Source: Microbulbifer sp. ALW1
GTDB taxonomy: Bacteria > Pseudomonadota > Gammaproteobacteria > Pseudomonadales > Cellvibrionaceae
NCBI RefSeq assembly: GCF_009903625.1
Contig: NZ_CP047569.1
Location: 2,706,501 to 2,770,500, forward strand
Direction of reading: 5' to 3'
DNA length: 64,000 bases
A program made the translations under genes and the position numbers. Positions 33,564 through 41,553 of this stretch are shown piece after piece. Within the stretch, counting starts at the first letter, position 1. Each line of letters begins with the position of its first letter. Under the pieces are notes generated by a model. The model did no database searches and had not been told where the DNA came from. It saw only the letters and a list, made by a program, of their open reading frames with translations.

Positions 33564-36383
33564 ATGAAAATAACGAACCTGCATGCAGCAGGACTCGCGC
33601 TTGCGGTATCTGTGAGCCTTGGCGGATATGCCATGTTGGCGAGTGCAGAAGAAACCCAGTGTGGTTTGCTGGATTCGCAATCCTACGATGGTAGTTGCAA
33701 CAATTTACTGTTTCCGGATTGGGGGACTGCCGATCGCCTTTATACCCATGGTATTGAGGGTGCCCGTTACGCCGAGGACGGCGTCTCGCCATGGATCGAG
33801 GAGCGCGGTTTGAGCGCCGAGGCCATCAATGAGCGGGAGATCAGTAATGAGTTGATGGCCAACAAGACGGGGGTGTCGATCAATAGCGACTCGGCGCTGT
33901 CGCACAATGTATTGTGGATGGGCCAGTTTGTTACCCATGATGCGTCGAAGATCGATCGAAACCGGTTCGAGCACCCTTACTACACCGATACCTTGCCCCG
34001 GTTAGTGCTCGGAACTGATCCCCATAACCCCACCAGTGCGGATATGTACCAGTGGCTGGGTGTCCATACCAGTGATCCCGACAAGTGCCTGCCTCAGTTC
34101 GACGAGTACTTTCAATTCGTACCGTGTATCGTGAAAATCCCGCAGAGGGACTTCGCGCTCGATGCCGCACAGGACTATATCGATGCGAACGGCGTTCCGG
34201 GAATTCGCGTGTTGCATCCGGAATCTCAGGACAACGAAATTGCGCGCATCATGTTCTCCCGCAATCCACTACTGCCGTTTACCGGTGCTGTGTCATCGCC
34301 GGTGATAGTGCACCCGGATGCGATTTACGAAGTACATGATGGCAAAAAAGAGATTCGCAACAAAATCAACGCGTGGCTCGATTTGTCGTCGGTTTATGGG
34401 GATTCCGCTGCGGTCAACAGCGACTTGCGCTCTAAGCCGAACCCGCAGGATCCGTTTGGTCCCAGGATACCGGTGGGTGGTGGCAAACTGGCTACCTATG
34501 ACTATGTCGGTACCGATGCCAAGACCGTGCACTATCGTCCGAACCCCGTGCTGAAAGCAGACCTCTACGAGTTTCTGCCGACGGCGGACAAGGTGCCTGC
34601 GCATCCTCGCCCCAATGACCCGACCCGCGCGTTTGAGCCGGACGATGAATTCCTATCCGGGGATGACCGCGCTTCAGAAAACATGCAGTTGATGGCTTTC
34701 CATCTAGCGTTTCACCGCTATCACAATCGAGTCGCGGATCAGATCGCGGACAAATATGCGGGTGTGACCTCTGTTATGACGCCCGAGGCAGCGGATGAGT
34801 TTCTGTTCCAGAAAACGCGTCGCTTCGTGATTGCTGTCTATCAGCATATTTTGTTCGATGAGTATTTGCCGGCGTTGTTTGGCTCTCAGTTCGATGAACT
34901 GATCGGTGAGTACAAAGGCTATAACCCCTTCGTTAACCCGGACTCCAACACCAACATGTGGAACGCGGCTTTCCGCTATGCACACAGCTCGGTGCCAGAG
35001 GAGTTTCTGGTATTTGACGAAAATGGCGATAACGTGATCAAGCCGCAAGTGGTGCTGGAATATCCGGACCCCCAGGGGCTGCCGGTGGCCAGCTTTGCTG
35101 ATGTGGTGAACCGCAGCTTTATCCCGGAGTTTGGTACTCAGAACGTACCGGGGCTTTCCCAAAGTGGTCCGAACCCACCGTTTACCCTGGTAAACCATGT
35201 GGCGCTGCACAGCAGTTCCGGGCAGGGTATGGCCAATGTATTCCGCTCCATGAGCCGCACCATCACCACCAATATTGACCTGATTTACGAGGACAGCGTA
35301 CGTGACGTCGTCGCCGCGCAGAGTATGATCAATGCTGGTATTGACCTGGCGGCTATCGACCTGCGATCCGCGCGAGAAGTGGGTGTGCCAGACTTCAATA
35401 CATTGCGTGCTTTCTATCGTGGGAAATCCGTCTATGGTGAGTCCAGTGAATCTGATGCCTGTCGTTGGTGGCACCGCCTTTACGAGACGGATCCTCTGGC
35501 TTGCTTCCAGGAAGTAACCTCGGACCTCGCTGTTGCTGAAGCGCTGCGTAATCGCTTTAATAAAGTTTCCAACCTAGAGGGACTGTTGGGTCTGCTGGCC
35601 GAAGACAAGGTACCGGGATCCCCGCTACCGCGCACTATGGCCAAAATGATCGCCAAGGAGTTTAATCACAAGCGTGCGGGCGATCGCTTCTGGTATGAAC
35701 TGATTTTTGCCGGGAACGAAGAGTTGCTCGCGGAAATCCGCTCGGTTTCCATGGCGGATATTTTCGAGCAGACCGCATGTGGCATCGGTGAGCCGAACTG
35801 TACCCTGACCAAGCAGGATCTGGGTGTGGTCGATGCAGAAGGCTATATCAACGTGTTCACTGTAGATGACTCCATCCCGCAAATCACCTACGAAACCGGT
35901 GCCTGTGTGCACGCTGGCTTCTATCCCAACCTGGATAATCCGGCGGACTTCTCACAAGCCACCAACTTCCTGGCGTGTTCCGAGAGTTACTCCCGGGATG
36001 CCTGTGACGCGGCATCGTTCAATGGTGACATCACCGGCGATGGTATTCCCGATGTGCCGCCATTCCAGTCTGTCTATTTGGGAAGCGCCAAGCCTTACGG
36101 CGATCAGCTGTGCCCGGATGCACTGGAGCCGCAGCACGTGAACTTCCAGTTCGGCCCGGCTGCGGTATTGCCGGCAGTGGGCACTTGCCGCCAGGGCTTT
36201 ATCCATATGCGCGACAAGGTCTACGGTATTCCTTTCGGTCCGCCGCTTAACGTGGCTGAGGTGGAACGCTGGTGTACCAGTGACGACAAGGACTTCCTGA
36301 AAGGTGGCTTGTTCGGCGAATGGGTAGATGGCGCCGCGCCTTCTCCCGGCGTTTCCGACTACCCGCCGCCGGTAAGATATTGA
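33564..36383 (+). CDS. Secreted animal-type haem peroxidase
   Basis: 939 aa. ATG 33564 with TTGGAG seven bases upstream gives a signal peptide (KITNLHAAGLALAVSVSLGG). WMGQFVTHDASK holds the distal His (125), NAWLDLSSVYGDS is a family hallmark, and FHRYHNRVAD holds the proximal haem His (387). This is the peroxidasin/myeloperoxidase/linoleate-dioxygenase-like superfamily, longer than most. Such enzymes generate oxidants or oxygenate lipids. Peroxidases also bleach chlorophylls and bilins to maleimide-type fragments, so extracellular cleavage of the substrate is an attractive inference. Divergent from tetR. Confidence 0.85.
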   Translation: MKITNLHAAGLALAVSVSLGGYAMLASAEETQCGLLDSQSYDGSCNNLLFPDWGTADRLYTHGIEGARYAEDGVSPWIEERGLSAEAINEREISNELMANKTGVSINSDSALSHNVLWMGQFVTHDASKIDRNRFEHPYYTDTLPRLVLGTDPHNPTSADMYQWLGVHTSDPDKCLPQFDEYFQFVPCIVKIPQRDFALDAAQDYIDANGVPGIRVLHPESQDNEIARIMFSRNPLLPFTGAVSSPVIVHPDAIYEVHDGKKEIRNKINAWLDLSSVYGDSAAVNSDLRSKPNPQDPFGPRIPVGGGKLATYDYVGTDAKTVHYRPNPVLKADLYEFLPTADKVPAHPRPNDPTRAFEPDDEFLSGDDRASENMQLMAFHLAFHRYHNRVADQIADKYAGVTSVMTPEAADEFLFQKTRRFVIAVYQHILFDEYLPALFGSQFDELIGEYKGYNPFVNPDSNTNMWNAAFRYAHSSVPEEFLVFDENGDNVIKPQVVLEYPDPQGLPVASFADVVNRSFIPEFGTQNVPGLSQSGPNPPFTLVNHVALHSSSGQGMANVFRSMSRTITTNIDLIYEDSVRDVVAAQSMINAGIDLAAIDLRSAREVGVPDFNTLRAFYRGKSVYGESSESDACRWWHRLYETDPLACFQEVTSDLAVAEALRNRFNKVSNLEGLLGLLAEDKVPGSPLPRTMAKMIAKEFNHKRAGDRFWYELIFAGNEELLAEIRSVSMADIFEQTACGIGEPNCTLTKQDLGVVDAEGYINVFTVDDSIPQITYETGACVHAGFYPNLDNPADFSQATNFLACSESYSRDACDAASFNGDITGDGIPDVPPFQSVYLGSAKPYGDQLCPDALEPQHVNFQFGPAAVLPAVGTCRQGFIHMRDKVYGIPFGPPLNVAEVERWCTSDDKDFLKGGLFGEWVDGAAPSPGVSDYPPPVRY

Positions 36384-36417
36384 GACCGAAAGCGGTAAAT
36401 TGATGTAGCTGATACGG

Positions 36418-36450
36418 CCGGGTGCGTGAGCCTTTTGCGCGCCCGGTTTT
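36418..36450 (+). terminator. Rho-independent terminator after the peroxidase gene
   Basis: CCGGGTGCG / CGCGCCCGG stem with one G-T pair, 11-nt loop, then TTTTGTTCTTTG. It lies in the 108-bp gap before RCCR-like gene 4. Confidence 0.6.
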
Positions 36451-36491
36451 GTTCTTTGTTGCTCTACAAGAGCGTAAAAGGAATTATGGTT

Positions 36492-37226
36492 ATGGAAACT
36501 GCAGAAGTGACGGATGCGCAAATCAAAATCGGAGAGTGTTGCGAAGAGATTGAAGCGCAGGTGATCTCCAGATTGGGCTTGAAGCCAGTCCTGGAATACC
36601 AGTCGTTATCGTCGATCAAGAACCTTCAGGGGCGCGCCACGGGATATGCCCGTGTGTATCGAGGAGGGGTGGTCGAGAAGGCCGCCTTTTTGTCCCTTAA
36701 TTTTATGCCTGGTATGTGCTATTTCAATGTGCACCTGATCCCGCGAGCCTGCTACCGCATCCCACGATTCTCTTTCGAAGGAATGCTTACTCCCCAGGGC
36801 AGCCAGATATCGATGGATCTCTATCCCGACATGGATATCATGTTGAATCTTGAGTATTTCAGAAATCATTATAAACGAGCGGCGGATACCTATACCCGTG
36901 CGCGGTTTGACAGTACTGCATTGGTTACCGAGCCTTCGCGTATGCTGCATATGCGGGCGTTTGCTTCGCCATTTATGCTACTCGCCTACGGCATCAAGGA
37001 GTCGCAGGTCGCGGATTTCTCTCGATACGCGCAAACCTATTTGCAAGACTGGATGGACCTCTGTTCAGCATCACAGATCTGTAGCGAAGAGGAGGTCGAG
37101 GATCGCACCCGGCGCCGCGAAATTATTATGCGTACGATAATCGAGTGCGACCCGGATAGAGACAAGGTCGTCATGCTGTACGGGGAAGAAGTGACCCAGC
37201 AGATCGAGCAGGCGACCATGCTGTAA
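36492..37226 (+). CDS. RCCR/FDBR-superfamily tetrapyrrole reductase-like protein 4
   Basis: 244 aa. ATG 36492 is preferred to 36486 because AAGGA is 9 nt from it and only 3 nt from the other. The most diverged of the four. It keeps the strand pair AAFLSLNFMPGMCYFNVHLIPR, DLYPDMDIMLNLEYFRNHYKRA and the ending CDPDRDKVVMLYGEE, which matches the bilin-reductase DP...LYG ending. The Asp seen before it in the other copies is not obvious (EDRTRRREIIM), so the proton-donor arrangement may differ. It follows the peroxidase terminator. Confidence 0.55.
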   Translation: METAEVTDAQIKIGECCEEIEAQVISRLGLKPVLEYQSLSSIKNLQGRATGYARVYRGGVVEKAAFLSLNFMPGMCYFNVHLIPRACYRIPRFSFEGMLTPQGSQISMDLYPDMDIMLNLEYFRNHYKRAADTYTRARFDSTALVTEPSRMLHMRAFASPFMLLAYGIKESQVADFSRYAQTYLQDWMDLCSASQICSEEEVEDRTRRREIIMRTIIECDPDRDKVVMLYGEEVTQQIEQATML

Positions 37227-37327
37227 CTCGGGTGAGAAAAGGGCGTAATTGACTTTACTCAACGCGAATCAAACACAGCTCAGTAACGCTTGCTCTTATC
37301 GTGTTTGTTGCCGCTCGAGTCCCGACC

Positions 37328-38113
37328 ATGAACGACGCCCCAGCTCCATGCCACAGGAAACTGCTTGCCAGTGGTCATTACGATTACTTTCTCGACGGAG
37401 TCTTGCAGACCATTTGCGAGGACTGGAAGCTCTATGAGGATAATGATGGCCTGTGGCTGGAGAGTGAACGCCGGGTGCCGGCAGTGGAGCTGTCGCTTAC
37501 GGTAAGCACTGAAATCAGGGAAGGGCAGATCGCCCGCAGTTATATCCGCTGGTGCCAGGGTGGCCGTCGAGTGGCCTCCGCGCTCTTCAAACGTGGTACC
37601 GACGGCCACGACTACCTGCATCGAGTAGCAGGCGCCGGCTCCCGGCGGCACTCTTGCCGAGGGGCTGTTTTCTTTCCGCTTCTCCGGGTGTTCACCGGTA
37701 CCGTATTTTCCGGGGTGAGGGCTAGTATCGATCAGTCCTCCAATAATCAGACTGGCATTGATGGGAGCGCCGCACGGGATGTCGAGCTGTTTATTCCGTG
37801 GATCAAAGACCCTGCGCAAACCTCGCAGTTGCTGAGCCCCTCCGTATCTCAGCGGCAGGTTCGCAGTTGCGGAGCGCCTTTGCCAAGCCCGACCGTTGCT
37901 CGGGTACCCTCATCCCCGATGCCTACGCTGCAAGAGCTGGAGTGCTATGAGTATGTCGGAGACCAATACGGGGAAGGCACGCGCTTTTGGCTGTCAAAGG
38001 GGTTACTCCAAGCATATACCTGGCAGCAGCCTGGCCAATCAACGGGCGGTAACTGGTACGTCGCACTGGCGGGAATGGCGGGTACCTGGCCAGGTGAGTT
38101 ATTCCGCCGCTAA
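37328..38113 (+). CDS. Hypothetical protein
   Basis: 261 aa from ATG 37328. No signal peptide or transmembrane segment, no family I recognise. A charged N-terminal half (LESERRVPAVELSLTVST, RSYIRWCQGG) and a C-terminal beta-rich part (YEYVGDQYGEGTRFWLS, WYVALAG) are joined by a Ser/Pro-rich stretch. Good third-position GC and its place between RCCR-like gene 4 and an Fnr-controlled gene support coding. An accessory to the RCCR-like protein is conceivable only from position. Confidence 0.55.
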   Translation: MNDAPAPCHRKLLASGHYDYFLDGVLQTICEDWKLYEDNDGLWLESERRVPAVELSLTVSTEIREGQIARSYIRWCQGGRRVASALFKRGTDGHDYLHRVAGAGSRRHSCRGAVFFPLLRVFTGTVFSGVRASIDQSSNNQTGIDGSAARDVELFIPWIKDPAQTSQLLSPSVSQRQVRSCGAPLPSPTVARVPSSPMPTLQELECYEYVGDQYGEGTRFWLSKGLLQAYTWQQPGQSTGGNWYVALAGMAGTWPGELFRR

Positions 38114-38126
38114 CCTGTCGTTCCCT

Positions 38127-38168
38127 GTGACCTTTATCAATTTGCCGACCAGCGCATCTGGATATAGT
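38127..38168 (+). promoter_or_regulatory. Fnr-like class II promoter
   Basis: GTGAC-CTTT-ATCAA at 38127-38140 (8 of 10 against TTGAT-N4-ATCAA) and TATAGT at 38163-38168 as -10. Start near 38175, centre about -41.5. A TGAAGTCA half-site of the TetR-type operator follows at about 38179. Confidence 0.5.
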
Positions 38169-38209
38169 CGGGCATAAATGAAGTCACAAATAATAACTGT
38201 ACGGTCACT

Positions 38210-38875
38210 ATGAGCATCTATCTACTGATCAAGTTTTTCCATAACCTGTGTTTTGTCTACTGGCTGGGCGGTGACCTGGGCACCTTTTATGCGAGCCGCT
38301 TTGTCGCCCGCGATGACCTGAGCCCGCAGGCGCGCAACACGGCGCTCACCATCATGATGGGGTGTGATCAGGGGCCTCGATTCTGTATGCCACTGATATT
38401 GCCGCTGGGCTTGCAACTGGCGTATTTGACTGGTCAGTTCTCAGTGCCCGTATCGATAGTCGCCGCGGCCTGGGTTCTGTGTCTCGCCTGGTTCATACTG
38501 GTGGCGGTACTGCATTTCAGCCACGGTAAAGCATTTATTCCCGCACTGACCCGGCTCGATTTCGGCCTGAGGGTGGCGCTGATCGTCGGGCTGTTGGGTG
38601 TGGCCCTGGTCGCCTTGTTCACCAATGCGATTTTTCCCGCTGACTGGCTCGCCATCAAACTCGGCATCTTTGCATTGCTGGTGTTTTGTGGCCTGATGAT
38701 CCGGGTGCGCCTGAAAAGCTTTATCGCTGCTTGGGGTAAGGTTGTGGCCGGAACCACAGATGATCAAGCGAACCAGACGATTCGCAACAGCATCGCTGCC
38801 TGCCGACCCTTTGTTTATGTTATCTGGATCGGTCTCCTGGCCAATGCGGCCTATGGCCTGCACCTGATCAGCTGA
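38210..38875 (+). CDS. Inner-membrane protein, unknown function
   Basis: 221 aa with about five or six hydrophobic helices. The first helix carries His and is followed by a glycine loop (IKFFHNLCFVYWLGGDLGTFYASR); other segments are ILPLGLQLAYLTG, VAAAWVLCLAWFILVAVLHF, ALIVGLLGVALVALFT and FVYVIWIGLLANAAYG. The look is that of CopD/DUF2269-like or cytochrome-like membrane proteins, but the family is not sure. In an operon with the GST gene 15 bp downstream and near the Rieske gene, so electron delivery or substrate passage is possible. Confidence 0.7.
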   Translation: MSIYLLIKFFHNLCFVYWLGGDLGTFYASRFVARDDLSPQARNTALTIMMGCDQGPRFCMPLILPLGLQLAYLTGQFSVPVSIVAAAWVLCLAWFILVAVLHFSHGKAFIPALTRLDFGLRVALIVGLLGVALVALFTNAIFPADWLAIKLGIFALLVFCGLMIRVRLKSFIAAWGKVVAGTTDDQANQTIRNSIAACRPFVYVIWIGLLANAAYGLHLIS

Positions 38876-38890
38876 TCTGAGGAGACAATT

Positions 38891-39544
38891 TTGAAGCTTT
38901 ACAGTATTCCCCATTCCCCCTATGGCGCTCGAGTCAGTGCGTTGATCCGGCTGAAGCAGCTTCCGATAGAGGTGTTGCCGCCCCCCGAAGCTTTGCGTAC
39001 AGAGGGGTTCTTCAGGCGATTTCCCCTCGGCAAGGTTCCGATTCTGGAGCTGGACGACGGCAGCTGCCTTGGAGAGAGCTGGGCGATCCTCGAATATCTG
39101 GAGGAGACATCTACTTCCAGCCGTTCACTGAGCCCTAAAGATGCATTGGCGCGCGCGCGGATGCGCGAGTTGGCGCGCTACGCGGATTTGCACCTCGCCC
39201 AAAACGCGCTGTTCCCGCTGTTCCGCTCAGCGCTGGCTGGGCAGGCCGTTAGTGAAGATACCGAAGCGGCGTTGCGCGCGGAGCTCGCCAAGGGCGAGCG
39301 GCTGATCGGCGCCCGGGGCCCCATCGCGGGCCGTCACCTGGACCTTGGTGATATCGCTCTGGCGCCCAGTATCCTGTACCTGGAGCTGCTGACCGGTGGC
39401 GTGGGGGAAAGTGCTGTATTGGGTGAGTTTCCGGCGTTCTCGGCCTGGTGGCAGGAGGTCCGGAATATTCCGGAGCTCGCGGAAGTGCTCAACGGTGTCG
39501 CGGCTGCATTTGAAGCCTTTGCCGGCACTAAGGCTTCTGCGTGA
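38891..39544 (+). CDS. Glutathione S-transferase-like protein
   Basis: 217 aa with TTG start directly after GAGGAGACAATT. N-terminal thioredoxin fold (KLYSIPHSPYGARVSALIRL, GKVPILELDDGSCLGESWAILEYLE, split by variable loops) with the Ser-Pro-Tyr region where the glutathione-activating Ser is expected. A helical C-terminal domain follows. Function could be conjugation, isomerisation (maleylacetoacetate isomerase and maleylpyruvate isomerase are GSTs that act on maleyl groups) or ligand transport. It precedes the Rieske oxygenase gene. Confidence 0.85.
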   Translation: MKLYSIPHSPYGARVSALIRLKQLPIEVLPPPEALRTEGFFRRFPLGKVPILELDDGSCLGESWAILEYLEETSTSSRSLSPKDALARARMRELARYADLHLAQNALFPLFRSALAGQAVSEDTEAALRAELAKGERLIGARGPIAGRHLDLGDIALAPSILYLELLTGGVGESAVLGEFPAFSAWWQEVRNIPELAEVLNGVAAAFEAFAGTKASA

Positions 39545-39581
39545 TATCGCGGATAGGTGATTTTTGGGGCTGTTTCGGCAG

Positions 39582-39622
39582 TTGATATTAGTCAAATTAG
39601 GGCCTATTTGTGGCGCTAGACT
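39582..39622 (+). promoter_or_regulatory. Fnr/FixK-type class II promoter of the Rieske oxygenase gene
   Basis: TTGAT-ATTA-GTCAA at 39582-39595 (all ten bases if R is allowed at the second half start) and TAGACT at 39617-39622 as -10. Start near 39629, centre about -41. Confidence 0.6.
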
Positions 39623-39699
39623 GTCTTCAGACAGTGATCTCCGCGGTGGTGCAAACCGTACCAAGCGGTACCTAAACAGATAAATCGAGGTAGCGGAAA

Positions 39700-40890
39700 A
39701 TGCTGACCAACCTTTGGTATGTGGCCGAATGGTCCAACGCAGTGAAAGATAAGCCGGTAAAGGCGAAATTGCTCGGTCAGAATTTTGTACTGTACCGGGA
39801 CAAGGCGGGCAAGGTGCATTGCCTGAGTGATGTGTGTATTCACCGCGGCGGCTCACTCTCCAATGGCTGGACTACTGAGCGCAACTGCGTGGCATGTCCT
39901 TACCACGGCTGGGAATTCGACTCTGAAGGTAAGGTGCAATTTATTCCTTCCCGAGGAGAGGGTGCCCCGATCCCGGAGCGGGCCCGTATCGATGCCTATC
40001 CCACCGAAGAGCGCTACGGGATGATCTGGGTATTTATGGGTGACCTGCCGGAATCCGAGCGCTACCCGATTCCCGAATTTCCTGAGTACGACGACCGCGA
40101 CAACTGGCGGCCGGTGTCTCTGGACTTTACCTGGAAAGGCACAGTAGACCGCGTTGTTGAAAACGGTATCGATATTGCGCACACCTCGTTTGTCCACCCG
40201 GGCTTCGGTTATCCCGAGATGGCCGACAAGAACAAAATTATCGATGTTGAGAAGGGCGAGTACTGGGGGCGATCTTCCAACGTATTGCACCCGCCACAGT
40301 TGCAGGGCAACTTTGGTCTGATGAAATTCTTCCGCAAGGACAAGCAGCCGACCTATGTAACGCCGTCGTTCTACTTACCGGGGCACTGTGTGCGCTTGCA
40401 CATCAAGGTGAATTCCTGGATGGATATGGTTATTTTCGATGCGAATACCCCAGTGGATGAAAACACCACTCGCTCCTTTGCGATTCAGGTGCGCAACTTC
40501 TTTAAATACCCTATGTTCGATGGTGGTGCCATCAAGCGTACGCGCAATGTATTCCAGCAAGATGCGGATATTGTCGAGGCGCTCTCGCCCAATTATCTGC
40601 CAGAGACGCTCGAGAATGAGGTTTCCGTAGAGCAGGACAAGTTTATGGGCGCCTGGCGTCAGATCCGGCGCAAGCACATTGAAATGGGCTGGAAAATCGA
40701 TACGCGCGCGATGAAGGCTTATGAAGGCGAAAAAGTGTTTACCATCCCGTCACCGGCGCGTCGCACCAACCCCGACTTGAAGTGGGCGCTGGATACGGTG
40801 CCCATGATCGGGGGAAAGTCTGATCTGATACCAACCAGAAGTGTCGAGGGTGGTATCAGTAATACTCAGAAGCAGGCGGAAACCGCTTAG
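39700..40890 (+). CDS. Rieske non-haem iron monooxygenase (VanA/pheophorbide a oxygenase-like)
   Basis: 396 aa. Rieske [2Fe-2S] ligands are C46-I-H48 and C66-x2-H69 (SDVCIHRGG, VACPYHGWEF). The mononuclear iron site is D158-x2-H161-x4-H166 in ENGIDIAHTSFVHPG. The C-terminal catalytic domain has the usual length. No second subunit gene is adjacent, as in the PaO/Tic55/VanA group that uses separate reductases. Plant PaO opens the pheophorbide a ring and RCCR acts on its product, so a Rieske enzyme among four RCCR-like genes is notable. The substrate is inferred; demethylases have the same look. Confidence 0.85.
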   Translation: MLTNLWYVAEWSNAVKDKPVKAKLLGQNFVLYRDKAGKVHCLSDVCIHRGGSLSNGWTTERNCVACPYHGWEFDSEGKVQFIPSRGEGAPIPERARIDAYPTEERYGMIWVFMGDLPESERYPIPEFPEYDDRDNWRPVSLDFTWKGTVDRVVENGIDIAHTSFVHPGFGYPEMADKNKIIDVEKGEYWGRSSNVLHPPQLQGNFGLMKFFRKDKQPTYVTPSFYLPGHCVRLHIKVNSWMDMVIFDANTPVDENTTRSFAIQVRNFFKYPMFDGGAIKRTRNVFQQDADIVEALSPNYLPETLENEVSVEQDKFMGAWRQIRRKHIEMGWKIDTRAMKAYEGEKVFTIPSPARRTNPDLKWALDTVPMIGGKSDLIPTRSVEGGISNTQKQAETA

Positions 40891-40939
40891 TATTTCATTG
40901 TATTTTGATTCGGCTTCTTGAATGTTTGTGTGGTTTGAG

Positions 40940-40963
40940 CCCCGGTTTTACCGGGGTTTTTTT
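40940..40963 (+). terminator. Rho-independent terminator after the Rieske gene
   Basis: CCCCGGT-TTT-ACCGGGG followed by seven T. Confidence 0.88.
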
Positions 40964-41049
40964 ATGGGCCCAGAAAAACACGCTGCATGTTTTATGGGGA
41001 ATACCCTGTGAGGGGCGGCATGGCTAAGGGGAAAGGCCAGGGAAAGGCC

Positions 41050-41108
41050 AGGGGAAATGGTTAGGGGAAATGGTTAGGGGAAATGGTTAGGGGAAATGGT
41101 TAGGGGAG
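41050..41108 (+). repeat. 13-bp tandem repeat in a 285-bp intergenic gap
   Basis: Four perfect copies of AGGGGAAATGGTT and a partial fifth, preceded by two copies of GGGAAAGGCCA-like sequence (about 41029-41050). It is not a CRISPR array (no spacers). Apart from this and the Rieske terminator the gap 40891-41175 is empty. Confidence 0.85.
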
Positions 41109-41175
41109 CAGTGGAAGATTTTCTGCGGTGCAGCTTTGGCAAGCGATGGGTCCCGGTTGCCGGGACCCATTGCTA

Positions 41176-41544
41176 TCAAATTTCAGCGAGTTCCTGAATG
41201 ACAGACTCCAGGGCGGTAGAAGCATTACCAGATCGCTCCTCGGCGATGGCTTCCTTTTCCTGCTGCACGATTCTCAGAATGCGTGCGATGTACTCCTGAT
41301 GTAGCAGGGCACGCTCCTCGCTTGCGCTTGCGTCGGGTTCGAACGCCTCAATTTCACCGGTGTCGAGCAAGCCCTTTTTCGCAAGCAGCCGCTCGATGGT
41401 GTCCATGCGCTCGCGGGTCACTGCAAGCTCTCCGGCGACCGCCATCAAAATGCTCATCAGGCGCTCGCTTTCCGCCAGTTCGAAGTACTGTGGACGTTTG
41501 CCTTTGGCTTTGGCTCCGGCAAGGGAAATATAGTCGTCGCTCAT
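41176..41544 (-). CDS. Small hypothetical protein, predicted coiled coil
   Basis: 122 aa, soluble, mostly helical and highly charged: LAVTRERMDTIERLLAKKGLL, then EERALLHQEYIARILRIVQQ, pattern of a short coiled coil. The start has AGGAACAGACT upstream and lies 9 bp behind the methyltransferase stop, so the two are one operon. No family recognised. Confidence 0.6.
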   Translation of the reverse strand: MSDDYISLAGAKAKGKRPQYFELAESERLMSILMAVAGELAVTRERMDTIERLLAKKGLLDTGEIEAFEPDASASEERALLHQEYIARILRIVQQEKEAIAEERSGNASTALESVIQELAEI

Positions 41545-41553
41545 AGTCTGTTC

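Noticed and set aside
36400..36413. Additional Fnr-like box before RCCR-like gene 4 (TTGATGTAGCTGAT)
   Set aside because: Only the first half matches; the second half keeps too few bases.
41029..41108. Possible CRISPR array
   Set aside because: Repeats are only 13 bp and contiguous, with no spacers and no cas genes.
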